A stretch of 64,000 nt of DNA from Hanamia caeni (GTDB lineage: Bacteria; Bacteroidota; Bacteroidia; Chitinophagales; Chitinophagaceae). The position numbers and the translations under genes are program-made. Every line of letters begins with the position of its first letter. The stretch's first letter is position 1. The stretch spans positions 1-64,000 of the forward strand of contig NZ_RJJR01000013.1 in the NCBI RefSeq assembly GCF_003721595.1, in the 5' to 3' direction. Below, piece after piece: positions 37,538 to 45,295 of this stretch. Under the pieces are notes generated by a model. It was not told the origin of the DNA, made no database searches, and saw nothing but the letters and a program-made list of their open reading frames with translations.

Positions 37538-38648
37538 CTTTATTGCCATTGGCTACCGAAGTCGACTCATTCTTTTTTTCCTGTAGGCTTTGAGGCTTTA
37601 CTTCTTCATCGCCTAATAATATTCCGAGTGATTGAAGATTTTTGATCCTGTCGAAAATAACTTTGGCAATGGCGAGGTAAGGAATTGATAAAAACATTCC
37701 CGGAATGCCCCACATTAATTCGCCCGCTACCACGCCCAACACTACCATCAATGGATTAATTTTTACCTGTGAGCCAACAATTTTTGGCATAAGCAAATTA
37801 CTATCGATTAAATGAATGCAAACCACCGCAATGGCAACATACAACGCATGTGTAGCATCAACGGTTGCAAACGTGATGATGGTGCTTATTGCAAGCGCAG
37901 TAAAAATCCCCACATAAGGAATAAGATTAAAAAATCCTACGATAAGCCCTAACAGAAACACATATTTAATTCCCAAAATCCAGAAGACAAGGCTGCTAAT
38001 CCCAACAAGAATCGCCAGCTCAAAAAATAAACCTGTGATATATTTCCGGATTATATTTTTTATATGTTCCGAAATATCATAAATCAATGCTTTATGCTTT
38101 TCAGTAAAAGCGGCCACTAAAAATACCATCCAGCGATTGCGGTAAATTAAAATAAACAACGTATAGATAATGACAAAAACCAACATAAGAAGAATGGAAG
38201 AAATCGACAAAACAGTTTTTTCAAGGATAGTCCCTCCTGAGTCTAAAACCGTCTGTGTGCTTTTGTGCAGGTATTCCGTTTGTTGTTCCACGTTTACATG
38301 AAACGTACGTGAAAGCCAGGCTTGCGCATCATTAAATAATTGCGTAACCTGAAGCTTTAACAGCGGCCATTCTTTTCCCAAATCAGCGATTTGCGAACCG
38401 AGCGCATAAAATATTAAACAAACCGCTATCAGCAGAAGTACCACCGCTACTATCGATGCTATCGACCTGGAAAACCTCAGCTTGTTTTCCATAAAATTGC
38501 AAACGGGCAATAACAGCAGCGAAATCAAAAAAGCGAAGGATAATGGCAGTAAAATCTCTTCGCCAATAATCACCAGGTAGCCTCCGCCAATCAGGATAAT
38601 GATAATGCAGGCAAGTTTTAAATAAGCCGAAAGCACCATTGTTTTCAT
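37521..38648 (-). CDS. AI-2E family transporter (PF01594)
   Basis: The 375-residue membrane protein has about eight hydrophobic segments. It carries the family-typical long loop (about 85-140) and the C-terminal stretch LIDSNLLMPKIVGSQVKINPLMVVLGVVAG, with its conserved PKIVG. Members range from the reported AI-2 exporter TqsA to Na+/H+ antiporters, so the substrate is uncertain. A soluble tail rich in Lys, Glu and Asn ends the protein, and its last codons lie inside the shared terminator hairpin. Confidence 0.87.
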   Translation of the reverse strand: MKTMVLSAYLKLACIIIILIGGGYLVIIGEEILLPLSFAFLISLLLLPVCNFMENKLRFSRSIASIVAVVLLLIAVCLIFYALGSQIADLGKEWPLLKLQVTQLFNDAQAWLSRTFHVNVEQQTEYLHKSTQTVLDSGGTILEKTVLSISSILLMLVFVIIYTLFILIYRNRWMVFLVAAFTEKHKALIYDISEHIKNIIRKYITGLFFELAILVGISSLVFWILGIKYVFLLGLIVGFFNLIPYVGIFTALAISTIITFATVDATHALYVAIAVVCIHLIDSNLLMPKIVGSQVKINPLMVVLGVVAGELMWGIPGMFLSIPYLAIAKVIFDRIKNLQSLGILLGDEEVKPQSLQEKKNESTSVANGNKDNKQA

Positions 38649-38902
38649 AAAATTTCTATTTAGGATGAATTACAACACACAGCAACACAGATGCAATTTA
38701 AAATTTATGGAAAAGAATCATAAAAAATTAAACCGTTAACATTTTCAACACAGTAAATCAACCTGCTACCGGCAGGTAGACAAATTATCGTGGTTTTTAT
38801 TTTGCAAAAAAAAATTACACCGCCAGAAATAAATGGGAAGCGGATTTTGTTCATTCAAATGTGAAGCTCATTTTAAAATAATTTTTTTGTTTCCTTTGCA
38901 CC

Positions 38903-40135
38903 ATGCATCCAAAAGATTTGACAATAGAAGATTTTAATTACCACCTTCCTGAAGAAAAAATTGCAATCTATCCTTTAGCCCAACGAGACCAATCCAAATT
39001 ACTCATTTATAAAAATGAAAAAATTTCGGAAGACATTTATAGAAATGTAGCTGAATATCTGCCCCGAAATTCTTTTCTTGTTTTTAATGATACCAAGGTA
39101 ATAAAAGCGCGAATTCTTTTTCAAAAGCCAACAGGTGGTGTGATAGAAATTTTTTGCCTCGAGCCGCATGAAAAAATTAGTGATTACGCCGTAGTGCTGC
39201 AGCAAAAAAAATCAACAAACTGGAAATGTATGATTGGTGGGGCGGGAAAATTGAAAGAAAAATTTCTTTTGAAAAAGTTTTTTATTGGAGAAAATGAAAT
39301 CACATTAAAGGCTTTGCTTATTGAAAAATTAAGCGATGCTTATGTGGTGCAGTTATCGTGGAATCCGGGCGGTTATTCTTTTGCCGAAATCATGGAACAT
39401 GCAGGCCAAACGCCGCTTCCGCCTTACATAAAAAGAAAGGTAGAAGAAAGCGACTCGGAAAAATATCAAACCATCTATTCGCATTATGAGGGTTCTGTAG
39501 CTGCACCCACGGCAGGTTTGCACTTTACCGAAGAAATATTTTCTTCATTAAAAAGTAAAAAAATTGGAACCGGATTTGTGACGCTGCATGTAGGCGCAGG
39601 CACTTTTAAACCGGTGAAAGCAGATAAAATGGAAGGCCACGAAATGCATGCCGAATGGATTGACGTGTCTGCAAAATTTATTGAGCAATTAATTCAACAT
39701 ATTCCGAACGATATTGTTTGCGTGGGAACCACCTCAGTAAGAACGGTTGAAAGCCTCTACTGGATGGGCCTCAAGACTTTCCTGAATCCTGAAATCGAAT
39801 TTGAAAAATTGAAAATCAATCAATGGGAAGTGTATGAGGGTGAATTATTAAAAATGAAATTGTCTGCCAAAGAATCATTAACTTCTTTATTGAATTATTT
39901 AATTATTAAAAAAACAGAAAGGCTTCTTATTCAGACTCAAATAATAATAGCTCCGGGATACGAATTCAAAATTATGCGGTGTATCATCACCAATTTTCAC
40001 CAGCCTAAATCAACCTTGCTCTTGCTGGTTTCGGCTTTGATTGGAGAAAACTGGAAAAAAATTTATGAATATGCGCTGAGCCACGATTTCAGGTTTTTAA
40101 GTTATGGCGATGGCTGTTTAATTTTTAAGGATTAA
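38903..40135 (+). CDS. queA: S-adenosylmethionine:tRNA ribosyltransferase-isomerase
   Basis: QueA transfers the ribosyl part of SAM to preQ1-tRNA, making epoxyqueuosine in the anticodon of queuosine tRNAs. The 410-residue protein is longer than the ~350-residue E. coli enzyme because of extra residues around 270-345. Family motifs are VFNDTKVIKARI near 61, GQTPLPPYIKR near 171, GSVAAPTAGLHFT near 198, and near the end the CIITNFHQPKSTLLLLVSALIG motif. A near-consensus TTCCTTTG ends only 4 bases before the ATG, suggesting a very short leader or none. The other queuosine genes are not in the window. Confidence 0.95.
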   Translation: MHPKDLTIEDFNYHLPEEKIAIYPLAQRDQSKLLIYKNEKISEDIYRNVAEYLPRNSFLVFNDTKVIKARILFQKPTGGVIEIFCLEPHEKISDYAVVLQQKKSTNWKCMIGGAGKLKEKFLLKKFFIGENEITLKALLIEKLSDAYVVQLSWNPGGYSFAEIMEHAGQTPLPPYIKRKVEESDSEKYQTIYSHYEGSVAAPTAGLHFTEEIFSSLKSKKIGTGFVTLHVGAGTFKPVKADKMEGHEMHAEWIDVSAKFIEQLIQHIPNDIVCVGTTSVRTVESLYWMGLKTFLNPEIEFEKLKINQWEVYEGELLKMKLSAKESLTSLLNYLIIKKTERLLIQTQIIIAPGYEFKIMRCIITNFHQPKSTLLLLVSALIGENWKKIYEYALSHDFRFLSYGDGCLIFKD

Positions 40136-40150
40136 GTAAATCCACGGTAG

Positions 40151-40396
40151 TTATTTGTCTATCATTTTTTTCAAATTGTCTCCAAAATAAGAAAGGCCAC
40201 CAACAGAAATGGCAGCCATAAAAATGTTTACGGCCAGGCTAAAGCGATAGCTGAAAAAATAGAAAAAGCTTCCCATAGAAATTGCAAACCAGGCAAAGCG
40301 GATAAGAAAGGCTGTTTGCGCATCTCTGTATTTATTAAACAATATGAGGAGAGAAAAACAGATGAATACAAAAAGAATAATCAATAAATTCTTCAT
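40151..40396 (-). CDS. Small membrane protein of unknown function
   Basis: The 81-residue protein is mostly hydrophobic, with an N-terminal segment (residues 2-19) and two further ones near 28-48 and 53-70, ending in a basic tail DNLKKMIDK. It lies between queA (convergent) and the RNase H-like gene, 60 bases downstream of the latter on the same strand. No family was recognised; it could be real or simply a conserved leader-type protein. Confidence 0.6.
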   Translation of the reverse strand: MKNLLIILFVFICFSLLILFNKYRDAQTAFLIRFAWFAISMGSFFYFFSYRFSLAVNIFMAAISVGGLSYFGDNLKKMIDK

Positions 40397-40456
40397 CGCT
40401 GTAATTAAACATTTTCATCGCGCTAAGCATTGAGCCTTTTGCCTTCAGCTTTCCGC

Positions 40457-40930
40457 CTAATTCACCATCTTATCTGCGCAGCAACTGCTGGCAAAGGCTT
40501 CCGGCTTGGCTTTGAAAGCAAAACCCATTCCCAGGATGTATCCCATTGCTTCGCGTAAAGCTTCATTGCTCCTGAAATGGGGGTTGGTATTGATGTCGGC
40601 ATGCACTTCCATATCCACATCATAAGTGGTAAACAGATCGCATAGTTCATAAGCGATTTCAATGCTTTTGGCCACTTCTACCAGCATGCGTTCTTTGATG
40701 CTGTACTTCTGTTCTGTTTTTTCATTATGAATAAACATAAAGCCTCCGCGGCCTTCGCGAAGGAAAACAATTACTGTGGCAAATTCGGTTTCTTTACTTC
40801 TTACCTGGCTGTCGGTGCCAATGCAGACTTTTAGTCTGTGGCCAGCTTCAGTTTCTTTTTGGATAGCTTTTTCAACAGCAGTTTTGATGGGAAGTTCGAT
40901 TGATTCTCCGTTAAATTTTCTCCATAGCAT
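40457..40930 (-). CDS. RNase H-like YkuK family protein (DUF458)
   Basis: The 157-residue cytoplasmic protein has the RNase H-like fold signature of the YkuK family: ICIGTDSQV-type first strand with an Asp (VCIGTDSQVRSKE near 36) and later acidic strand YDVDMEVHADINTNP near 103-117. It lacks other domains. Nuclease activity is predicted from the fold only. The start at 40930 is the first ATG and gives the usual N-terminus (LWRKFNGE). Confidence 0.8.
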   Translation of the reverse strand: MLWRKFNGESIELPIKTAVEKAIQKETEAGHRLKVCIGTDSQVRSKETEFATVIVFLREGRGGFMFIHNEKTEQKYSIKERMLVEVAKSIEIAYELCDLFTTYDVDMEVHADINTNPHFRSNEALREAMGYILGMGFAFKAKPEAFASSCCADKMVN

Positions 40931-41020
40931 AAAATAAGGTTTATTAAAAGTACCGATATTTTATAAATGTTGATTCACTATTTATAGTAAACTGATAAAT
41001 TTTTAGAATTTTTTTTCTAT

Positions 41021-41055
41021 AAAAACAAAAGGGGACAGCCCCTAACGCTGCCCCC
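41021..41055 (-). terminator. Terminator of the metzincin protease gene
   Basis: On the minus strand GGGGGCAGC pairs with GCTGTCCCC (one G-U), loop of 7 bases, followed by TTTTGTTTTT. It lies just past the stop codon of the protease gene. Confidence 0.85.
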
Positions 41056-41076
41056 TAACTTACACATGAATCTACC

Positions 41077-42672
41077 TTACAGTTTTAAAACTCGTTGTGT
41101 TGTTTTCCGGGAATTACAAATGATTTGAAGGATATAAATTCCGTTGGGAGAATTTTTAATATGGATATTTGAAACACCGGCTTCGCCTTTTCCAGTCTTT
41201 ATGATGCGTCCGCCCATGTCTGCAAGCTGGTATTGATAATTTTGCGAGGCATTGATGGTGATATCAGAAGTAACGGTTGATGTTATGTTTATCAAGCTTC
41301 CTTTTGCTTCTGTTCTTTTTAAAGGCACAATATTGGAATAGCTTTCCTGGCCTGTTACTGAAATCACTTTAAGCCTGTAAAAAATATTTTCATTCAATAA
41401 TGGTTCATAGCTGAAACTCTTTTCTGTGTTGGATAAATTAGTAAGCGTGTTAAAGATTGCACCATCAGAAGAACTTTCAAGCGTCAAAGATTTTATTGGC
41501 TCGTCTGCAATGATGCTCCATTTTAATTCATGCTTATCTTTTTGAACTTCGCCAGAAAGCAATACCTGGCTAATAGGCGTGACGCTCAGCGGCGAATAGG
41601 TGCCTGCTAACCTGTAGGAACCAAGGCTTCCATAATTGCTCGTATTGGCATTGCCGGATCCATTTACCACAATGAAGTAATCACCGGCCATCAATGTAGT
41701 ATCAACTGATACGTCAAGTTTTTCTTGCGGGCTATACACCTGTACTACATTCATATCGCTGTTAAGCAATGTTAGTTCTATATCCAGATCTGCGCCTTCA
41801 TTATTTGGGCCTACTGCATAAGGACTTGCCTCTATTTTTACAAGGCCATTTTTTGGTAGATTTATTTTGAAAGCATCTTTGTCTGTATTTGTAGTAATAA
41901 TTCCATCAGATGAAAATTCAGTATTCTTTACGGATAATATCGTCGGATTATCGGCTGGATTATTACCATGATCATCTTGCCGGTAAGTGAATCCGTTTCG
42001 GGAAGTAATGATTGAAAGATTGTCCTGGTCTGAGGTGCAGCCATAAGGTGTTGGGCCGTTATTCCATCCGGATAAATTACGGTAATAGCTGTTTCCCATT
42101 ACCGGCGCCCAGCTTGTTTCGCCCAGCCCGGTTCCCTCATTATAAGTGGAAACAAGGTTGCAGTTATCACTGTACTTGGCCTGGTGAGAAAGGCCCACTG
42201 TATGGCCGCTTTCGTGTGTACAGCATTCTGCAATTAATTTAGGAACATTTCCAAGTTTATTAGTGAAAACAAATCCGGGCGTGTCATCTCCCCAAACAAA
42301 CGAGCCTGTGAAAGAAACGCCACCGACATTTCCGGCATACCAATCGCTGCTTGGCGTCACAATAATTCTGATTCTTTGCGCCAGCGGAGCCGCCAAAAAC
42401 ACTGAAGAATCGGTAGTAATATTAATATTGAAAGGGCGATAGTCTTCAGAAATACGGTTAAAAATATTGGTGATTTGGTCATCAGTTAACACTGCCGGCT
42501 GGCAATAAAATGTAGCCCCTCCGTTCCACGAAGTGCCGGTCACAGTTTGGCCATCAAAATCGAAATAGATGGTGGCTTTGGCCGAAGGAAAACTGCTGAG
42601 CTTGGGCAATGAATAGGTTTTGAAAGAAATTAGAAAAATTGGGATAAGGGTTAGAGGTAGAAACTTTTTCAT
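41077..42672 (-). CDS. Secreted metzincin zinc metalloprotease with T9SS type A sorting domain
   Basis: The 531-residue protein has a signal peptide (cleaved near TYS, residue ~21) and a protease domain with the metzincin zinc site HESGHTVGLSH (HExxHxxGxxH) near residues 152-162. A pre-peptidase C-terminal-like beta domain (about 245-370) and a fibronectin-like region follow. The final ~75 residues, with ITINASQNYQYQLADMGGRI and NGIYILQIICNSRKTTQRVLKL split at its conserved GIYIL, fit a T9SS sorting signal. It is expected to be secreted by the GldKLMN machinery. The protein substrate is unknown. It follows a small exported protein gene by 50 bases. Confidence 0.9.
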   Translation of the reverse strand: MKKFLPLTLIPIFLISFKTYSLPKLSSFPSAKATIYFDFDGQTVTGTSWNGGATFYCQPAVLTDDQITNIFNRISEDYRPFNINITTDSSVFLAAPLAQRIRIIVTPSSDWYAGNVGGVSFTGSFVWGDDTPGFVFTNKLGNVPKLIAECCTHESGHTVGLSHQAKYSDNCNLVSTYNEGTGLGETSWAPVMGNSYYRNLSGWNNGPTPYGCTSDQDNLSIITSRNGFTYRQDDHGNNPADNPTILSVKNTEFSSDGIITTNTDKDAFKINLPKNGLVKIEASPYAVGPNNEGADLDIELTLLNSDMNVVQVYSPQEKLDVSVDTTLMAGDYFIVVNGSGNANTSNYGSLGSYRLAGTYSPLSVTPISQVLLSGEVQKDKHELKWSIIADEPIKSLTLESSSDGAIFNTLTNLSNTEKSFSYEPLLNENIFYRLKVISVTGQESYSNIVPLKRTEAKGSLINITSTVTSDITINASQNYQYQLADMGGRIIKTGKGEAGVSNIHIKNSPNGIYILQIICNSRKTTQRVLKL

Positions 42673-42722
42673 GGTAAGGGATTTTTTTATTTTACCGTTG
42701 TTAGGGCAACGGATATAGGGTT

Positions 42723-43166
42723 TTAAAAATCTTCTATCAGTGCATCAGTTTGAATTTTATGCATGGCATAAGCGCCATTATCTTCTTTTTTTAATTGGTA
42801 TCCGTCGGCAGAATTGTTATTAATCAATCTGCCTACATAGATGATGGATTTATCGCTGTTAATTCTTCTGGAAATAGCAAGGATCGTATTGTCCAGCGCG
42901 GCGGATTTTACAATCACGGTGTGCAGGCTGTCATATCTTTTTATGGAAGAGGTTACAATTCCGTTGAAGGCGAAACCGCCAAAATTTAATTTTACTTTGC
43001 TTCCTTCAGTAACTGCAAACGCTTTGCTGAGTTCCTCGTCGGGAGTTTGTAGTCTCGATGCGTATTTATAAAAGTAATTATGCTTGCCTGGCGCTGGTTG
43101 TGAATAGCTGCAGTATGAAAGCATCATGAGCACAGATATAGCAGCCAATTTGTACATGATTTTCAT
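42723..43166 (-). CDS. Exported hypothetical protein
   Basis: This 147-residue protein has a signal peptide (about 1-22, ending CSYSQ) and a mature beta-rich domain including VKLNFGGFAFNGIVTSSIKRY and a C-terminal YQLKKEDNGAYAMHKIQ. I recognise no named family. It is upstream of the T9SS metalloprotease on the same strand (50-base gap containing a small CCGTTG/CAACGG hairpin), so it may be a partner or inhibitor of the protease, but that is only an inference from position. Confidence 0.7.
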   Translation of the reverse strand: MKIMYKLAAISVLMMLSYCSYSQPAPGKHNYFYKYASRLQTPDEELSKAFAVTEGSKVKLNFGGFAFNGIVTSSIKRYDSLHTVIVKSAALDNTILAISRRINSDKSIIYVGRLINNNSADGYQLKKEDNGAYAMHKIQTDALIEDF

Positions 43167-43293
43167 AGTTAGGGTTTTTTATTTTTAAAATCCTGGATGC
43201 AATAAAAACGGTAATCCATCCAAAATATTACACTAACTATGAAAAAATCATTGATATGCTGAAAGTTGCGTGAAAATACTCAGTGAAAAAGTA

Positions 43294-43659
43294 TTAATAC
43301 TGGCGGGTGCTTAGTAAAACCAACGTGCATGCGTGTTGGGTATCTATATTATTTTCCCTTGCGAGTTTTTCCAACTCATCATTTTCTGCGCCGGGATTAA
43401 AGATGATTCGTTTTGGCTTCTGGGCGAGAATATAATCGTAATATGGCTTTTGATTATTGGCATTCAGGTAAAGGGTCACTGTATCAAGATTTTCAACCTG
43501 AACCTGTTGATTAATTACTTCTATATCCTTTACGGTGCCGGTGCGTTTGCCAATAGCTACTACATCGTGGCCCTCATTGCGAAGCTTATTAATCGCCAGA
43601 AAGCTGTATCGCGAAGGATTTGAAGAAGCGCCCAATACCAAAGTCTTTTTGTTTTCCAT
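43294..43659 (-). CDS. CoA-binding domain protein (YccU type)
   Basis: The 121-residue protein is a single Rossmann-type CoA-binding domain: TLVLGASSNPSRYSFLAINKL at the N-terminus (nucleotide loop), GHDVVAIGKRTG near 30, and KRIIFNPGAENDELEKLARE near 83-102. Such stand-alone domains bind CoA in E. coli YccU-like proteins but have no assigned reaction. It is monocistronic. Confidence 0.85.
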   Translation of the reverse strand: MENKKTLVLGASSNPSRYSFLAINKLRNEGHDVVAIGKRTGTVKDIEVINQQVQVENLDTVTLYLNANNQKPYYDYILAQKPKRIIFNPGAENDELEKLARENNIDTQHACTLVLLSTRQY

Positions 43660-44000
43660 ATTGTTAAAGCCTTCTACAGCCAGGGTTTACGGGTCTGTTT
43701 CTATAGAAGCATAAACGAATTTACTAAAATTATTTTCGATTTGGATGATGGAACCGGTAAGCGAAAAACACATAGACCAGTAAACGAAAAAATAATTATG
43801 ATTTTTATTTTACGTATCCTATTTGATAGAAGACAATGTATCAGCAGCCATCAAGCCGATTTTATTCAATGATGTTCATTCCCTGCATCAGCCAAATGAA
43901 AGAAAGATATGTTGAATATTAAGGCGCTCTTGTTTTCGCCAAATCGTTTTCATTATATTTACAGGAATAACTAAGCTTGAACTAATAACTATTACATAGG
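43660..44000. other. Intergenic region upstream of the Tat oxidoreductase
   Basis: Apart from the promoter at 43930-43961, I see only AT-rich leader DNA; no RNA gene or hairpin with a T run. Confidence 0.4.
43930..43961 (+). promoter_or_regulatory. Bacteroidota-type promoter of the Gfo/Idh/MocA-DUF1080 pair
   Basis: TTG at 43930-43932 is followed after 21 bases by TATATTTA (43954-43961), one base from TAnnTTTG. It would give a leader of about 30 bases to the ATG at 44001. Confidence 0.55.
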
Positions 44001-45269
44001 ATGAAATCTTCAGAAAAAAACAGTCGGCGCCGTTTTATAAAAAATGCTGCTGCGGTAGCTGCTGGTATTTATATTGTTCCCAGGCACGTTTTAGGCCGCG
44101 GGTTTATAGCGCCAAGCGATCAATTGACGAAGGGAATTGTAGGCGTAGGCGGCATGGGTCGTGGACATATTCCTTACGCCGGAACGCGTGTCGTAGCAAT
44201 TTGCGACGTGGATAAAAACCACTTAGCCCAGGCGGCAAAAATGATCGGTAGCGGCGTGAAAACATTTCATGATCACCGCGAACTTATTGCTTTGCCTGAA
44301 GTGGATATTGTGCACATTGCAACGCCGCCCCACTGGCATGGTCTTATTTCAATTGATGCCGCCAATGCAGGAAAAGATATCTGGTGCGAGAAACCAATGA
44401 CCAGGACGATAGGAGAGGGCAAGCGAGTGATTGAAGCAGTGCAGCAAAACAAAAGAATGTTTCGCTTAAACACCTGGTTCAGGTTTGAAGATATTTTTTA
44501 TGGGATGGGTACAACCGTGCGGCCTATAAAAAAGTTGGTGGAATCCGGCCTGCTGGGTTGGCCGCTGACCGTAACCATTAGCAAGACCACGGGCTTTGAC
44601 TGGAAGTTTTATTGGGTAGGCAAAACAAATTTAGAAAAAATGCCGGTGCCCCCGGAATTGGATTATGACCGATGGCTCGGTCCGGCTCCTTACAAGCCAT
44701 ACAATCCACACAGGGTGCATCAGACTTTCCGGGGATACTGGGATTATGATGGAGGAGGCCTCGGCGATATGGGGCAACATTATATCGATCCTGTCCAATA
44801 TTTTTTGGGCAAAGACAATACGAGCCCTGTATTAATCGAAGTGGACGCGGAGCAACAAAACTGGGATGCAGTCGGCACTTTCCGAAAATTGACTTTTACG
44901 TACGATGATGGTTGCAAAATTATTTTAGATGGAGAGGCTAAAGATCCTGATGCGGCGTACATCTCAGGGCCAAAAGGAAAATTATTCAAAGGTTTTAAAT
45001 CAGACATTCCCAACCTGGACCAGAAGCTGGCTATGATGCCTGATCCCGAGCCACAAGTGACTAACTTTTTAGACTCAGTAAAATACAGGAAAACGTTTGC
45101 GCTCAACGAAATGAATGGTTTCCGGTCATGCTCAATAATTAATTTGGGAAAGATTGCCTTACGGCTTGGAAGGACTTTGCATTTTGATCCGGAGACTCAA
45201 TTATTCATTAATGACAACGAAGCTAATTATTTGATAAATCCGCCGATGCGCGGCCCATGGCATCTTTAA
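44001..45269 (+). CDS. Tat-exported Gfo/Idh/MocA family oxidoreductase
   Basis: The 422-residue NAD(P)-dependent sugar oxidoreductase begins with a twin-arginine signal (SRRRFIKNAAAVAAG), so it is exported folded with its cofactor. The Rossmann domain has GIVGVGGMGRGHIPYAG near 45, and the family EKP motif is in DIWCEKPMTR near 133. The C-terminal dimerisation domain includes YWDYDGGGLGDMGQHYID near 251, with a catalytic-type His. Together with the following DUF1080 protein it fits the periplasmic 3-keto-glycoside routes described in Bacteroidota, but the substrate is not visible. Confidence 0.92.
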   Translation: MKSSEKNSRRRFIKNAAAVAAGIYIVPRHVLGRGFIAPSDQLTKGIVGVGGMGRGHIPYAGTRVVAICDVDKNHLAQAAKMIGSGVKTFHDHRELIALPEVDIVHIATPPHWHGLISIDAANAGKDIWCEKPMTRTIGEGKRVIEAVQQNKRMFRLNTWFRFEDIFYGMGTTVRPIKKLVESGLLGWPLTVTISKTTGFDWKFYWVGKTNLEKMPVPPELDYDRWLGPAPYKPYNPHRVHQTFRGYWDYDGGGLGDMGQHYIDPVQYFLGKDNTSPVLIEVDAEQQNWDAVGTFRKLTFTYDDGCKIILDGEAKDPDAAYISGPKGKLFKGFKSDIPNLDQKLAMMPDPEPQVTNFLDSVKYRKTFALNEMNGFRSCSIINLGKIALRLGRTLHFDPETQLFINDNEANYLINPPMRGPWHL

Positions 45270-45295
45270 AAAAAATTACTGCAAAAATTATTTGT

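Noticed and set aside
38759..38779. CCTGC/GCAGG short inverted repeat with ACCGGCAGGT
   Set aside because: Only a 5-bp stem in AT-rich DNA with no T run; too weak to call a terminator or a repeat family without genome-wide copies.
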